From Gnetum montanum (Eukaryota; Streptophyta; Gnetopsida; Gnetales; Gnetaceae), in assembly GCA_015680685.1 (NCBI GenBank), contig MNCI01015694.1:342829-406828 (forward strand): a stretch of 64,000 nucleotides of DNA. The letters run 5' to 3'. How positions within the stretch are numbered: the stretch's first letter is position 1; each line of letters begins with the position of its first letter. This document shows positions 44,930 through 56,398 of this stretch, in pieces. The notes below the pieces were generated by a model. It did no database searches, had not been told where the DNA came from, and saw only the letters and a program-made list of their open reading frames with translations. A program made the position numbers and the translations under genes.

Positions 44930-45690
44930 CCAAGTGAAAGTAGATTGTGAAAGAGGATATTAAAAAACTCTTCAAAGCATGATTCATTTACCCCATCACA
45001 GATAGTGAGTGGGTTAGCCCACTCATGATCGTGCCAAAGAAAGAAGGAAAATGGCAGGTGTGCATTGACTTCTAGCTACTCAACATGGCAAATTTCAAGG
45101 ATCATTTTCTATTATCTTTTGTCGACCAAGTGTAGGACACCATTTCGGGGCACAACTATTACAACTTTCTAGATAGTTATAGTGGCTTTAACTAAATTTA
45201 GATTACACCAGAGGACTAGGAAAAGATAACTTTCACAAGTCCTTAGGGAACTTTTGCTTACAGTCAAATGCCATTTGGTCTATGTAAGGCCCCAACCACA
45301 TTTCAACGATTAGTTCTCAACATTTTCTAACAATAGATTGGTAGTGGGGTAGAAGTTTTCATGGATGCTTTTTCTACCTATGGAGCTACATTTGAGCAAG
45401 CCCTAGACCATCTTGAGCAAGTGTTGAAGACATGTGTCGAAACAAACCTCTGGCTCAATTAGAAAAAGAGCCATCTTGTGGTCTAGGGAGGCATAGTATT
45501 GGGACATTGCATCTCAAAAGCAGGAATTGAGGTGGATCCTAAAAAAAATAAGGGTCATCCAAGGAATAACCATTCAACCTAAAACAATCAAAGAAGTTTA
45601 GTCATTCTTTGGTCATACTAGCTACTATCGACAATTCATCAAGAATTTTTCCAAAATTGCCAAGCCATTGGTAGAATTGACAAAGAAGGA
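44930..45690 (+). pseudogene. A4 reverse transcriptase
   Basis: VSPLMIVPKKEGKWQVCIDF (about 45013-45072), FVDQV, NFLDSYSGFN, then KITFTSP and YSQMPFGLCKAPTTFQRLVL. The active site at 45358-45369 is FMDA in place of FMDD, so a metal-binding Asp is lost; A3 and G keep FMDD. It ends with TNLWLN and GIEVDPKK followed by a frameshift. The decayed palm and several stops make it inactive. Confidence 0.85.
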
Positions 45691-46130
45691 TCCATCATTC
45701 ATCTAGACCCCTACATGTGAATTAGCATTTTAATAATTAAAAAAAAGCTTATTGATGCATCGAATTATGCTTTGGGAGTAGTGCTTGTGTAGATGGATGA
45801 TCAAAAACATCCATATTACATTCACTACACAAGCCAGAACATCGCAAGTGCATAGCTGAACTATACCACCATAGAAAAGGGGTTGATGGTAGTGGTGCTT
45901 GCTTTAGAGAAGTTCAAGCACTATGTGCTTGGCTACAAAGTGTTTGTGCACACAGATCATAGCACCATCAAATTTCTAATGAACAAACCAACAGTGAGCC
46001 CCCATGTCATATAGTGGCTTGTGATTTTCTAAGAATTTGATCTCACAATGGTAGATTGTAAAGGTGTGGAGAATGTGGTCATGGATCACTTATCATGACT
46101 AAGATGGTATAATGAGGAGAAAGAGAGCCC
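45691..46130 (+). pseudogene. A4 RNase H
   Basis: LIDASNYALGVVLV (45750-45790; TDAS has become IDAS), YYIHYTSQNIASA, NYTTIEKGLMVVVLALEKFK (family EKEL, here EKGL, so the catalytic Glu is lost), then VFVHTDHSTIKFLMNKPTVS. Few stops. Confidence 0.85.
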
Positions 46131-47490
46131 TTTATCTAATCAATTCCCTAATGAATCTCTCCTTGCAAGTGCTAGTAATGCACAAATGCCTAATGAACCA
46201 AAATGGCACAACACCATCCTCACTTATCTACTCAAGCAAGAACTACCATAAGGCCTAGACACTAGAAAGAAACAACAGTTTCTTCACCAGGTCAAATATT
46301 TCATGGAGATTAATAAAAACATTTACAAGGTTTGTCCCAATGGCCTAGTACATTGGTGTGTCCCTGATACCGATCAACTGTGTATTCTTTAGGATGCTCA
46401 CAAAGGTCCTTATGGGGGCCATTATGCTGGGAGACGCATGGCCATAAAAATCCTTATGGTAGGATTTTATTGACCAACAATATTCAGGGATGCATATCAA
46501 TTTGTCTGCGCTTGTGGTCATTACCAAAGGGATGGTGGAATGACAACTTGAATGAAGGGGCCACAACAATGAATACAACCTCTTAAGCCATTTGATATTT
46601 AGGGCATTGAATTTATGGGTCCCACTACACCTTTATCAAATGAAAAGACATATATAATAGTTGCAGTTGACTATTGTACCAAGTGGGCAAAAATAGTGGC
46701 CATCATCGACTGTACATCCACCACTACTGCTTGGTTTGTATAACAAAACATCGTAAATAGGTTTGGTATACCTTGTGCATTAATTTCTAAAAATAGAACT
46801 CATTTTACAAATGCCACTTTCTAAAAATAGATGCAACAATTGGGAGTTGAACATAAACTCACAACACCATATCACCCCCAAGCCAATGGTTAAGCTAAGG
46901 TCACTAATTGGGAGATTACAAAAATCTTACTACGTACCATTAGCAAATATCGAAGGGACTGGAGCAATAAATTAAATGATGCCCTTTGGGCCTATCGCTC
47001 CACATGGAAGCTTCCCATAGGTTATTCTCCCTATGAGCTTCTAAATGGAAAACTACCAACATTGCCAATCCAATCTAAGCTTTATACACTTTCTACAGCC
47101 TGTGACCTTGACCTAGATATAAGTCTAGCATAGAAAGAACGATTAATGAGTCTCAACTTGCTAGATGAAAATTAGTTAATGTCCCTATCATCCTATGAAA
47201 TGCATAAGGCATTCAACAAGAAATGTCATGACCTCAAAATAAGAAAATTCAAGTTTCAACCAGGAGACAAGGTTCTCTATTGGAATCCTGCACATGTACC
47301 CCAACAAATCAAATTTCAAACATTGTGAAAAGGACCTTACATCATTGATGAGAATTTTCCATCTAGGGCCATGATCATCTACAAACTTGATAACCCAAAT
47401 AAGAAAAAATTAGTCAACATTCAATAAATCAAACCTTTCCATGAGCCCAAGCCAACCAATACAACAAAAACCTCATTAGATGGACAACCA
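46131..47490 (+). pseudogene. A4 integrase
   Basis: Linker QMPNEPKWHNTILTYLLKQE (46180-46240). Zinc finger: AHKGPYGGHYAGRRMAIKIL with CACGHYQR (46400-46530), both His and both Cys present. Core: IEFMGPTTP and VAVDYCTKWAK (46605-46690); the second Asp region reads ISKNRTHFTN (family SDNGTHF); the Glu region is TNWEITKILL. C-terminal domain: ALWAYRSTWKLPIGYSPYEL and FNKKCHDLKIRKFKFQPGDK (to 47440). The chain is long with scattered stops, the clearest integrase in the A family here. Confidence 0.85.
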
Positions 47491-48219
47491 CGCTCAATCT
47501 TTCGAATATCTCCCTTAGAACTTAGTTGTGGGGGAGATGGCCACCCATACTAACACCTTAGGTGGCTCCTCAGTTTTTGACTTTTTTATTTTCAACATTT
47601 TTGGTTTTACAACTTTTTTTTTCATCTTCTTTATTTTACATTTTTGTTTTACATATTTATATTTTTAAGGTTATTAGTCTTCTTTTAGTTTTTGTTTTAC
47701 ACCATCTTTAATATATTCAATATTTATTGTCTACTCTTTTACTTTCTTTTATGGTTATGATTGTTTGTTTTTTATGTGTTTTTCTATTTTTTCTACTAAT
47801 AAGGTACTAGGTACAATGGTAATGCACTACTCAATGGTGGTATGGTTCATTTGTAATTTGATTGTTGATATTTGGTTTCTAACTTTGAATGTCGTTACTG
47901 ACGATTGGAACATGGTTTCTTTTAATGTAATAGGAAGTGAGTCCACATCACCCACCCATCCACATACTCTATGGTTTTCCTTGTTTTGGAAGCATGCAAT
48001 CTCTTCTTCATTAATACAACTTTAATAAATTGGTGACTTGTGTAGTTTTTGGAATTAGGAAGGAATCAAAGGTTTGGACAAGGTGTGGCTTCAAAGGGAT
48101 GCCATATTCTTTGTGTTTTTCTATTTTCCTATGTGCAAGAGTGTTCTCATAATATTCTCATCATTCTACATCATTTCATAATAGGAAGTCAAATAAGTCC
48201 TTGCATGGTGTGGTCCTCA

Positions 48220-48224
<5 letters not shown>

Positions 48225-48250
<26 letters not shown>
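48225..48250. repeat. (AG)13 microsatellite
   Basis: An AG run that fills the loop of hairpin unit 1 in A4. Confidence 0.95.
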
Positions 48251-48259
<9 letters not shown>

Positions 48260-48337
48260 TGAGGATTCAAAGCACACCCCTTAGACAAAATAAATGTGAA
48301 AAATGCATGGGTCTTTGCATGGTGTGATTCCCATTGA

Positions 48338-48362
48338 AAATAATAATAATAATAATAATAAT
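48338..48362. repeat. (AAT)n microsatellite
   Basis: An AAT run of about eight units that fills the loop of hairpin unit 2 in A4. Confidence 0.95.
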
Positions 48363-49252
48363 ATGGAAATTCAAAGCACACCCCTTAGACCAAATAAAAT
48401 AGCTACAAACACTAGTTATGAGATTTGTCTTGTCTCCTCTAACTAAGGCCCTTTCTCACTTTCTACCTTCACTCCAATTTGGAATGGTGGTTGTTTTGTG
48501 GGAGCATTCTTATGTCTCAAGGGATGGACTTGCCTTAGAATGTCAATGCGAAGTCACTAAAAATGGTTGGTTTTGATCTAGACAATGAAGGATCCTACCA
48601 AGTCAATTAATCACAAATTCCACAAGGGATTGCATGTGACCATAATTAGGAACTCCATTCCACTCTCTCTATCATCCATCTATGCTTTTCATGCCTCACT
48701 TCACTGCCGATTTCATGTTTGATTCAATGTTCTACTTTGATGTGTTGGGTTTCTCAGTCAATTACTTTTGGGTCTTTGTACTTAACTTTTCATAACCATT
48801 AATCATCCATGGTGCCCATGGACTCCTTGGTTTGAAGTTCTGCAAGGGCATAAAAGGCCTATGCCTACGTTGGGGAGGACCCACTTGCATAACTTTTAGT
48901 TTGGTTACGTTAAGTTCTTTACCTTTAGATATTGTTACAATTAAATTCTTTTTATTTTCCTCGTCCATGTCATCCAATTGTATGCACCTTCACAACTATT
49001 TGTAATGAACTCCTTTTTATTATTGTGAATACCATCTTTCTAGTATTCCTTGTGTTAATATTTTTCTGAATTTTATGAATTGCTTCCCTGACTTAACCCA
49101 TTCATTAGTCTTTCCACCAACAATATCAAGTAACTAAGCTATCACAACCATAACTTGGCTATATAAAATTACCAATCAAACAAGGTATTCAGCCATTATC
49201 TATTATACTATATATACTAATCCTTGGTTTTGTTGTGATTGTAGTGGAAAGC

Positions 49253-49456
49253 ATGAACTAGAAGTGGGATTATCTTCACCAAGGAGGATGCAATCATATC
49301 ACTCACAAGAGATTGTTCATGACTGCTAGATCTCTTCTACCTCTCCCTCATTCATCTATTGCCAAGAGGGGTTGGATGTCCTTTGGATCTGTTGGTGTTC
49401 TTTCCTATTGTCATGAACACCCACTTTTGTACATAACTATAATATTCTATGCTTGA
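49253..49456 (+). pseudogene. A4 copy of the short ORF near the 3' LTR
   Basis: It starts at ATG 49253; the third codon is a stop where A3 has Trp. The frame then runs open for about 65 codons and aligns with the A3 ORF: LHQGGCNHIT, RLFMTARSLLPLPHSSIAKR and GVLSYCHE. A TTGTAG just before it (49239-49244) looks like a splice acceptor behind a T-rich tract; A3 has GCAC there. The hydrophobic C-terminus of A3 is cut short. Confidence 0.45.
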
Positions 49457-49520
49457 GAACTTTTATATTTTGTAAAGGACTTTTTCCTCTTCTTCTGTAC
49501 TCGAGGAAAAATTTTCATTC

Positions 49521-49532
49521 AGTTGTGGGGTA
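49521..49532 (+). promoter_or_regulatory. A4 polypurine tract
   Basis: AGTTGTGGGGTA directly before the 3' LTR, one G shorter than the ATGGGGGTA of the relatives. Confidence 0.8.
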
Positions 49533-50403
49533 TGATAAATTATGTTTTTCATCACTTCAATATCAAAATAGCTGTAATATTGAGTACACAATATCAAGTA
49601 TGCAATATCGCAGCCCAAGATGTGATATCATACATTCGATATCGCAAGGTTACACCTAGGTCTATAAATACAATGCCCAAGTGCATAATTGGGGGTAAAT
49701 TTTTAGCAGTCAAGTAGCAGAACTCTTGCAATTTGTCCATTTGAAAGTTAGAATATTTTTCAAGTGCCTACAGTAGGAGGTCTAAGTGTGAACGGATCTT
49801 TATTCAAGCATTGATGTACCTGAGCACACCATTTTGTTGGCAATAAAGATGAACTCTTTGATCCATTCCTTGCAGCACTTGAGATTTTCTTTCTTATGCA
49901 TTTATATATTGTGATTTCATGCAATTTACATTAATGTTATTTATGAAGTAATTAATTTTGATTAATTAAACAACTTATTAAGATACACAAGCACAACCCA
50001 TTTGAGCATATGTGTGACACTTGGTAGCTCAGAAATGATTAGCATTTGATAGCCCAACAATGTTTGCACAATGTTCAGGATGTGTCTGGGAAGTGGGAAT
50101 GGCTACTTGTGTTAGGCTAGATTAGATTATAGTTTACTTAGCAATTAATCACTCTTACTTTTATTCTTGTTCTAGGTGAGTAATTCCATAAAAACACAAA
50201 ATAATAAAAATCTTATGCCTTAGTCACACTTAACCATACAATTACATTTCACAAGTGGGACTGGGAAGACAACGAACGAACAACACACACACACTATTTA
50301 GCTCTAGTGTACTTAGTAAATATAGTATGTGAAATTCGATTGGATTGCACATGAATGCTTGTGATTCATATGGTTGGGCATAGGGGTACCTTGCCACTCA
50401 TCA
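49533..50403 (+). repeat. A4 3' LTR
   Basis: It is 871 bp with ends TGATAAATTA and CCACTCATCA. TATA box at 49673-49680. It matches 40382-41251 closely, with scattered changes of which many are transitions. Confidence 0.97.
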
Positions 50404-50408
50404 AGTTC

Positions 50409-51601
50409 CATTCTCTAAGAGTTGAACTTTGGACCTTTCTTGAAATTGACACTAGAAGAAGTCTGCACACAACTATAGAAATCTTCCATGTGGCCCATTC
50501 TCTCCAAAGTAGAGAATGATACATGAGGGAGACTTACTTGTTTTGGAATAACTGATAAGGAGATGTGTCCATAAAGATCAAAGACATCACCATCTCCTAC
50601 TCGATTCAGGTCATTGCGATGGTCCTCAATTTACCCAACACTGGGGCAAAGTTGGCCAAAATTTCTACATATGCTAACACTAAAGCTAATAAGAAATGGA
50701 TCTAGAATTACTATAAAGTGGATTGTAAGAAGTATGGTATCCTCACAAAGGTGGAATGTGAATATTTTAAAATTGTGGCCTATCACCTGAATCCAATGAT
50801 GAGGCCCAATAATGTGAAAGCCTTCTCCTTCTAGGCATGCACTACTTTAAATAAAAAATTCCTAGTCAATCTTCCCTAACTCATTTATCTAGAGATTGAA
50901 AAATTCTTTAAGGAAAATGAGAAGGGAAGGAAGATGCTCCTCTTTCCATGCCTCCAAGTTGTGTAAGAGAGAAGGGATAGCATGCTATGCCAATGACATG
51001 GTTCACCATGCTCCTACTGCATCATGGAAGGAGATGATGAAGAATAAGGCAATCGCTAAGCTATAAGAGGAGGAGAGGCCACCATCACCACCACTTACAA
51101 GAGAAACTACACCGAAGGCACTTGCAGCTATTGAAAGAGTCAAAAACCTTTGAGAGTAGTAGTTGTAGCAACAACAAGGTTCAACAAGTGATGGGGATTT
51201 CTTAGTTTACTGTCTAGCCTAGAGGCATCTCAATGAGGTCACCAGGATCATTAGCTGGCTAGACTAGAAAATAGTCCTACTATTCTTAGCTCAAAGAAAC
51301 CAACCTCCTGCAAGATCAATCCAAGTGACCAAGAGATCATGGTTTTCATTCCTAGACAAACATTCCCTAAAATTTTTGAAAATTCTATGACCTTCTTCAT
51401 TAGGTTGGAGGAAGTGAAGCAGGTGATTATCCTAGTCATGCAGCACAAAGGCTAAGAGACAATGGTGAAAGTGGTGGTTGACCAGGTGGTTGAAGCCTTG
51501 AATTCTCCTACAGTGGCCATACCAGACATTGTTGTAATGGTAGACATCAATGCATCCATAGGATAAGGAGTGGTTAGTTAAGTGCTACCCACATGAGGAA
51601 G
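50409..51601 (+). pseudogene. E ORF, middle part
   Basis: It continues 40381. Readable: SFHSLRVELWTFLEIDTRRS, then DITISYSIQVIAMVLNLPNT (about 50585-50645), NYYKVDCKKYGILTKVECEY, and LEIEKFFKENEKGRKM. The stretch VIAMVLNLPNTG resembles the N-terminal domain of the putative gypsy-type transposon proteins common in plant genomes; this is a tentative match from memory. Later parts (LEEVKQVIILVM, VVEALNSPTVAIPDIV) are open in pieces. No RT, protease or integrase motif was found. Confidence 0.5.
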
Positions 51602-53270
51602 TGTTAGAATGACTAGTTGGAGTCAGGAAATCTTTTTAAACCCCAAAGTAGTTATTATTTTAAATAAGTATTATTGTTAAATTTATGTACTTTAATTAAT
51701 TCTATTTTGTATTTCATATAGTTAATTGTTTAATAACATGTATTTTATTTTATCTTATTTTTTATATTAGTGGTAAGTATTAGCTCATTATTAACTTATT
51801 TAGTTAATTGGTGTGGTTTAGTTATTTTAATTTTAGTTTAATTAATATGATGTATTATATCAATGTGATTATAATTATATACATACATTATATATTCATG
51901 AATAATATTTTACATAAGAAAACATTATGTGATTATATATATATTTATAAATATTATATGTATCTTATGTATATAAAATTAATATATAATATATATATTA
52001 TATTCATAAACTATAATATATTATATATTATTATACATTTTCTACCCAAAATAGCCAAAGTCAACTGCAACTCTATGACCATGTTGCTTTCCTACTGGGC
52101 CAATGCTTCTCCTACGTGATCAGCGTGTCGCAGGATAAAAAGCAGTGACAATGAGGGTTTGATGTTGCTAATAGCAAGGGTTTCTAGGACCGATAGCAGC
52201 ACTGGTGGTGATGCTAGTGGCACTAGCAATGGCACTATTGGTAGTACCACCAACACCAGTAGCGGCACTAACATCACTATCGGTAGCAAGAAAAGAGCAG
52301 GCGAATGAGGGTTTAATGTTGTAGGTAGATAGATCAAGGCAAGCATGCAGCATGGCTAGGGTAGGCAACAGTAATGTGGCTATAGTAGCAATAGGTAATA
52401 GCATGTGCATAGTAGTAGCAACAACATGCAATAGCAATAGCAATGGTAGGCAACGACGACGACGATGGTAGGCAATGATGATGACAAGAAAGCACAATAA
52501 TGGTAGGCAATGGCAAGCACACATCAAAGGTTTGACTATTCCATGCCTCCAATATTAGTCTTCCCAAGGATCATCCCTACATCTAGTGCATTGACACCTT
52601 CAATCCTAGCACTCCCATCAAGGAATACTATTGAGCTCACTCCGTCTATCCGCTCATGCTTTACACTAACACGTGGAGTATCATAAATGCCTCTTTTGCT
52701 GCTCCAACCAAATCCCATGTCAATCCAAGATATCAAGGATGAAAAACTTGGAAATTATACCAATTTGTATGGATTGATATTGGATTATTTTAAATCCATT
52801 TATATTTAAAATACTTATTTTTAAACATTGTAAGGTATAAGTAAGTCATTCAATTTTGTATCGGGGAGAAAGGGGGCAGCATTGAGAAAATTCATTTTGA
52901 GAGAAAGGGAGAGGAGAGAATTGATACCAACAAATTCCATGTCAAGTTGAGATCAATTAGTCTTGTCATTATTGTTGAAGATATCTTGAGCCTTGTGGAA
53001 ATTCTTGGAGTCCATCGTCAGACAATCAAAATTGTTGCATTGTGAAGATAGCAATGCAGAATTACAATTCAGGAAAAGTCTCCCTTGTGATGTTGAATTA
53101 TTATTTGTAATTTTAGTTTGATTTAATTATTAATTTTCATTCTAAAAATTAATGTTATAAGTTAGGATAAAAATTTATGATTTTACTTATGAGTGATAGT
53201 CATAAGTGTGGAATTTAATTGGATTCAATTAAAATTATTTATTATGTTAATGATATTTTGACTTTAAACC
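51602..53270. other. Insertion-like AT-rich segment inside E
   Basis: The E coding chain stops at about 51601 and resumes near 53275. The segment starts TGTTAGAATG, as many LTRs do, but I could not find a matching end or a duplication of GGAAG. It contains a TA-rich stretch (51890-52035) and a low-complexity region (about 52150-52520) built on GCA/GGC-type triplets. A minus-strand open stretch (52536-52736) reads VSSIVFLDGSARIEGVNALD and is unidentified. It could be a solo LTR or a non-coding insertion. Confidence 0.4.
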
Positions 53271-53274
53271 ATTC

Positions 53275-54663
53275 CTCCATGAATTCAACTCTCAAGTCAA
53301 TCAAAAATGAGGTGACTTCTCTACAAAAAAAGATAATTTTTAAGGTATCCAACACCAAATTTTTCATAGGTTTCCAAACCACTTCTAGAGATCTTTGACC
53401 TTCTAGATGATATCACTATAATCCAATTGTAGTTGCTTAAGAAAAAAGGGTAAATTACTTATTACCAATCCTCAAATAAATGCAACCACCAATGCAAATC
53501 ATTAGTTGGCTACTAAAGTTGCTGAATTATGTGCCTTTCTCTTGAACCCTACCATTCTCACACCAGAGCTTACTAGAGATGAAGCTTTCCAATAGCTTCA
53601 GCATAGTTCACAAGAGGCCAAGGATGCAAAGGAGGTAGCAGTCTTCAACGCATCCTTGTCAAAAGCTATGACTTTCAACACCAATAAGGACTTGTTATAA
53701 GTTCCAAAGGAGAACTTATTCTTGATAAAAGATAACCATCACCTACAAAATGTTGAGCAACAAAAGAACCAAATGGCTGAATTCATCTGCCAATAGTAAG
53801 GGTAGCTAGATAAGGTGAATCTAGATTTGAGAAGGTTGGTAGTGGAGAACTATAATCTCTCAATGGAAAAAGTGTATGCACTTCACCGAAAGGTAGTCAT
53901 TGAAGCTTCTTGGAAGAATGAAGCTTTGAAATTTGAATGGGTGAAAAATCATTACAGGGACTAGGTCAAGCTCCTCAAAGAGACGAATGAAAAGGAAATT
54001 CAATTGGCAAAGATGAAGATGAATGAGACCCTTCAACAACTCCAATAATAACACAACATATGATAGTCCACCTTTAATGGATTGAACACATACAAAAAAG
54101 TTGAAATGATCTTCAAAGAGTTGCAGATTGAGGAGATAACTAAATATATGAAGCTTGCTAACCTCCTTTATGTAAACTTGATAATGGTGATAGTAGAAAG
54201 ACTAAGGTCTAAATTAGAAAAGTAGGTGGCTAGTTCCTACCTCCTCTATGAGGAAAAATTTAAGCATCATAAAGAGATAAAAAAAACATTAGAGACAACC
54301 AACATAGAGCTTGAAGTTCTTAGGAGCAAATTCACTAATAAATAATCTATTGCTGAGAACCTGGCCATGAGGATGAACAACTACCGTAAGCTATAGAACC
54401 TAGTAAAGATGTTAGACATCAAACATAAGTAATTTTTAGCTTGGTTTGTCAACACAAAGGAACCACTTCCTTCAATCTTATGCCTAAGGGATATCCCTAC
54501 ACCAATCCACATTGGTAAAGCCATGTGGACTACTTACAATCCATGTGGCAAAGAAGAAAAGATGAAAGCATTACTGGATGCTTTCAAGCTCTTAACCAGA
54601 GTGTCAAAACATGGTGAAGGACCTTCAGCACCATGGGAGCCTCCACCTCTATGCATTTTTTGA
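53275..54663 (+). pseudogene. E ORF, C-terminal coiled-coil part
   Basis: A long chain with scattered stops: AELCAFLLNPTILTPELTRD (53520-53580), SQEAKDAKEVAVFNASLSKA, VNLDLRRLVVENYNLSMEKV, VKLLKETNEKEIQLAKMKM, EKFKHHKEIKKTLETTNIEL. Leucines and charged residues recur with heptad-like spacing over more than 300 codons, typical of a coiled coil. It ends APWEPPPLCIF, stop at 54661-54663. It lies directly before the polypurine tract and 3' LTR of E. I do not recognise the protein. Confidence 0.5.
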
Positions 54664-54900
54664 GAGTTCTTCATGTATTTAGCAATCTTGCAAGCATCTA
54701 TTGTAATTTTTGATAAAGTGTTCAAATCTTATTGTAATGGACACTTATTTTTGAAACAATGTACAATCTAGCACTTAGAGTTAGTTAAAGTCACCCAGTC
54801 AATCTGTTTTTCTTCTTGTTAATAAATTTCATAATTTTCCAAATTTTCTAAGAAGCTTGATTTTACTTTTGTTCACTCGAGGTTGAGTTTTCAATCAATC

Positions 54901-54909
54901 ATGGGGGTA
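54901..54909 (+). promoter_or_regulatory. E polypurine tract
   Basis: ATGGGGGTA directly before the E 3' LTR, the same tract as in the Athila-like A family. This links E to that lineage although the LTR body differs. Confidence 0.8.
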
Positions 54910-55766
54910 TGATGAGTCATGAATTAGACTGGTTCTATCAACAAGCATGCATTGACATAGCCCCATTGACGTATCCCTATTGATGTATGATAAGATGCAT
55001 TGACATAGATACGTCAATGCTGATGTAAGCAATGCCTATATAAATGTGCTCACCACCCACATTTATGACTCTTAGAAATCATAGTGTAGCCAAGTTCTTG
55101 CAGTTTCTCCTTCCTAGAGTTAGAACATTTTTCCTCTAAGTGCCCATAGTGTGGATTTTAAGATTGTATAGTATTTTATTTGAGTGCCTATGTACTTGAA
55201 TGCATTAGCATGAATGACAATAAAGTTGAGATTTTATACATCCATTGAATCACTTAAACTAGTTTACTCTTTACATTCAACAATTTACTTTTCATGCAAT
55301 TTACATTTATGGATTTAAATAATTAAGGTAATTAATCATAAATATGTGAGTACAACCACTTCAAGCATAACATATTATGCTTAGTATTCCCAATAGTGTT
55401 GATACTAGTTTGAGATGTGTACAACAAGTAGAAATAGTTACTTTATGTTTGGATAGTTAGTTACTAGATTAGCTGATTAGTTAGATAATTAATTGTTAAA
55501 CTTTCATTCACTCATCTAGTTGTTAGGATAAAAAATATATTAAAAATACTTCTAAAAATATACACCATGTACCTTAACTCATACTTAACAATACATACTA
55601 ATCACACATAAATGTGAGTTAGAAAGACAATGATCTTACAACTCCATGATTTACTCTTTAGGACTATAGGAAAACTTAGGAGACTAAGTCTATGGAATTC
55701 AACCAAATTGCTAGTGAATGCTTATGATTTGAATGGTTACTCATAGAGGATACCTGCTACTCATCA
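54910..55766 (+). repeat. E 3' LTR
   Basis: About 857 bp with ends TGATGAGTCA and CTACTCATCA. TATA-like TATATAAAT near 55037-55045. Upstream of it (54950-55025) is a cluster of CATTGACATAG and TTGACGTA motifs. Its last part (AATTCAACCAAATTG near 55696) is alignable with the A, F and G LTRs. The next bases are TCATT; no partner 5' LTR was found. Confidence 0.8.
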
Positions 55767-56084
55767 TCATTGAAGAGAAAATGAGGGACTTAATTCAAAA
55801 ATTTTAGCAAATTAAGCATTAGGATTAGTGAGTAGGATATATAAGTAAAATGAATAAAGTAATTGCAAAATCCCTCTTTACAAAGACATGCTTGAATGAA
55901 ATCCATTCAATTCTATTGCAATCTTTAGCATAATCTAACTTAATAAAAGTAATGAGTTAGCCCATATTGGTGAGGTAAAGACACCAAGATAATGGTGACA
56001 TAAAACCTTGAAGTTTGTGGAACCCAAATATTGATATTATGCATTCAAAATTTAGTAAAACAATTTCACTAATATACACAAGTT
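55767..56084. other. No gene recognised
   Basis: AT-rich spacer between the E LTR and the LINE remnant. It may be LINE sequence too decayed to read. Confidence 0.4.
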
Positions 56085-56398
56085 ATAGAAATTTTTTCTT
56101 CTTCTCTCTAGTTTGAAAGTTAATGTGAAGAAAACAAAAATGATAATTTGGGACATAAGAAATGTAAACTATATTTTTATCTTTAGCTCAACTAAAATAG
56201 AAATTGAAAACTCCTTTGGTTACTTGAGCCTTCAATGTAAAAACAACTACAAATGGGATAAATTTGTTAAGAAAACAATAGCATGAGGAATTAAAGCTTT
56301 ATATGCAGTTAAAAACAAGTGCACAACATTAGGAATATAAGCTTAGTAACTCAGAAAGAAAATCTTCTAATCTATCATTTATCCTATTGTATTGTATA
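56085..56398 (+). pseudogene. LINE reverse-transcriptase C-terminal fragment
   Basis: The reading frame gives LKVNVKKTKMIIWDIRN, then STKIEIENSFGYLSLQ, YKWDKFVKKTIA and GIKALYAVKNKCTTLGI, ending IIYPIVLYM. This is the palm-thumb end of non-LTR retrotransposon RT (family form: LxVNxxKTKxMxF...YLG...AL...C...L...PxLLYG). The YADD active site upstream is not visible. The fragment is cut at 56398 by the F LTR. Three to four stops. Confidence 0.7.

Larger units (their letters stand above)
48199..48400 (+). repeat. A4 tandem hairpin units with microsatellite loops
   Basis: Two units of about 95 bp. Unit 1: arms TCCTCATC 48214-48221 and GATGAGGA 48258-48265, a perfect 8-bp stem around an AG repeat (48225-48250). 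Unit 2: arms TTCCCAT 48328-48334 and ATGGAAA 48363-48369 around an AAT repeat (48338-48362). Both units are framed by TTGCATGGTGTG and CAAAGCACACCCCTTAGAC, whose GGTGTG and CACACC also pair. Confidence 0.8.
47500..49252 (+). other. A4 3' non-coding region
   Basis: It starts with GGGGGAGATGGCCACCC (47528-47544), the family phrase behind integrase. It contains poly-T stretches, the two hairpin units (48199-48400) with their microsatellites, and otherwise no coding chain I trust. Confidence 0.7.
40382..50403 (+). mobile_element. A4: full-length Athila-like element
   Basis: 10,022 bp, plus strand. 5' LTR 40382-41251, primer site 41253-41271, gag, protease, RT, RNase H, integrase, 3' region, polypurine tract 49521-49532, 3' LTR 49533-50403. 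Flanks are AGTTA (40377-40381) and AGTTC (50404-50408), a 5-bp duplication with one change. It is inserted in the ORF of element E. Confidence 0.95.

Noticed and set aside
52092-52527. Open frames rich in Leu/Val/Ala and Tyr/Cys/His on the minus strand
   Set aside because: They come from a low-complexity triplet region; the overlapping frames all look like repeat translation.
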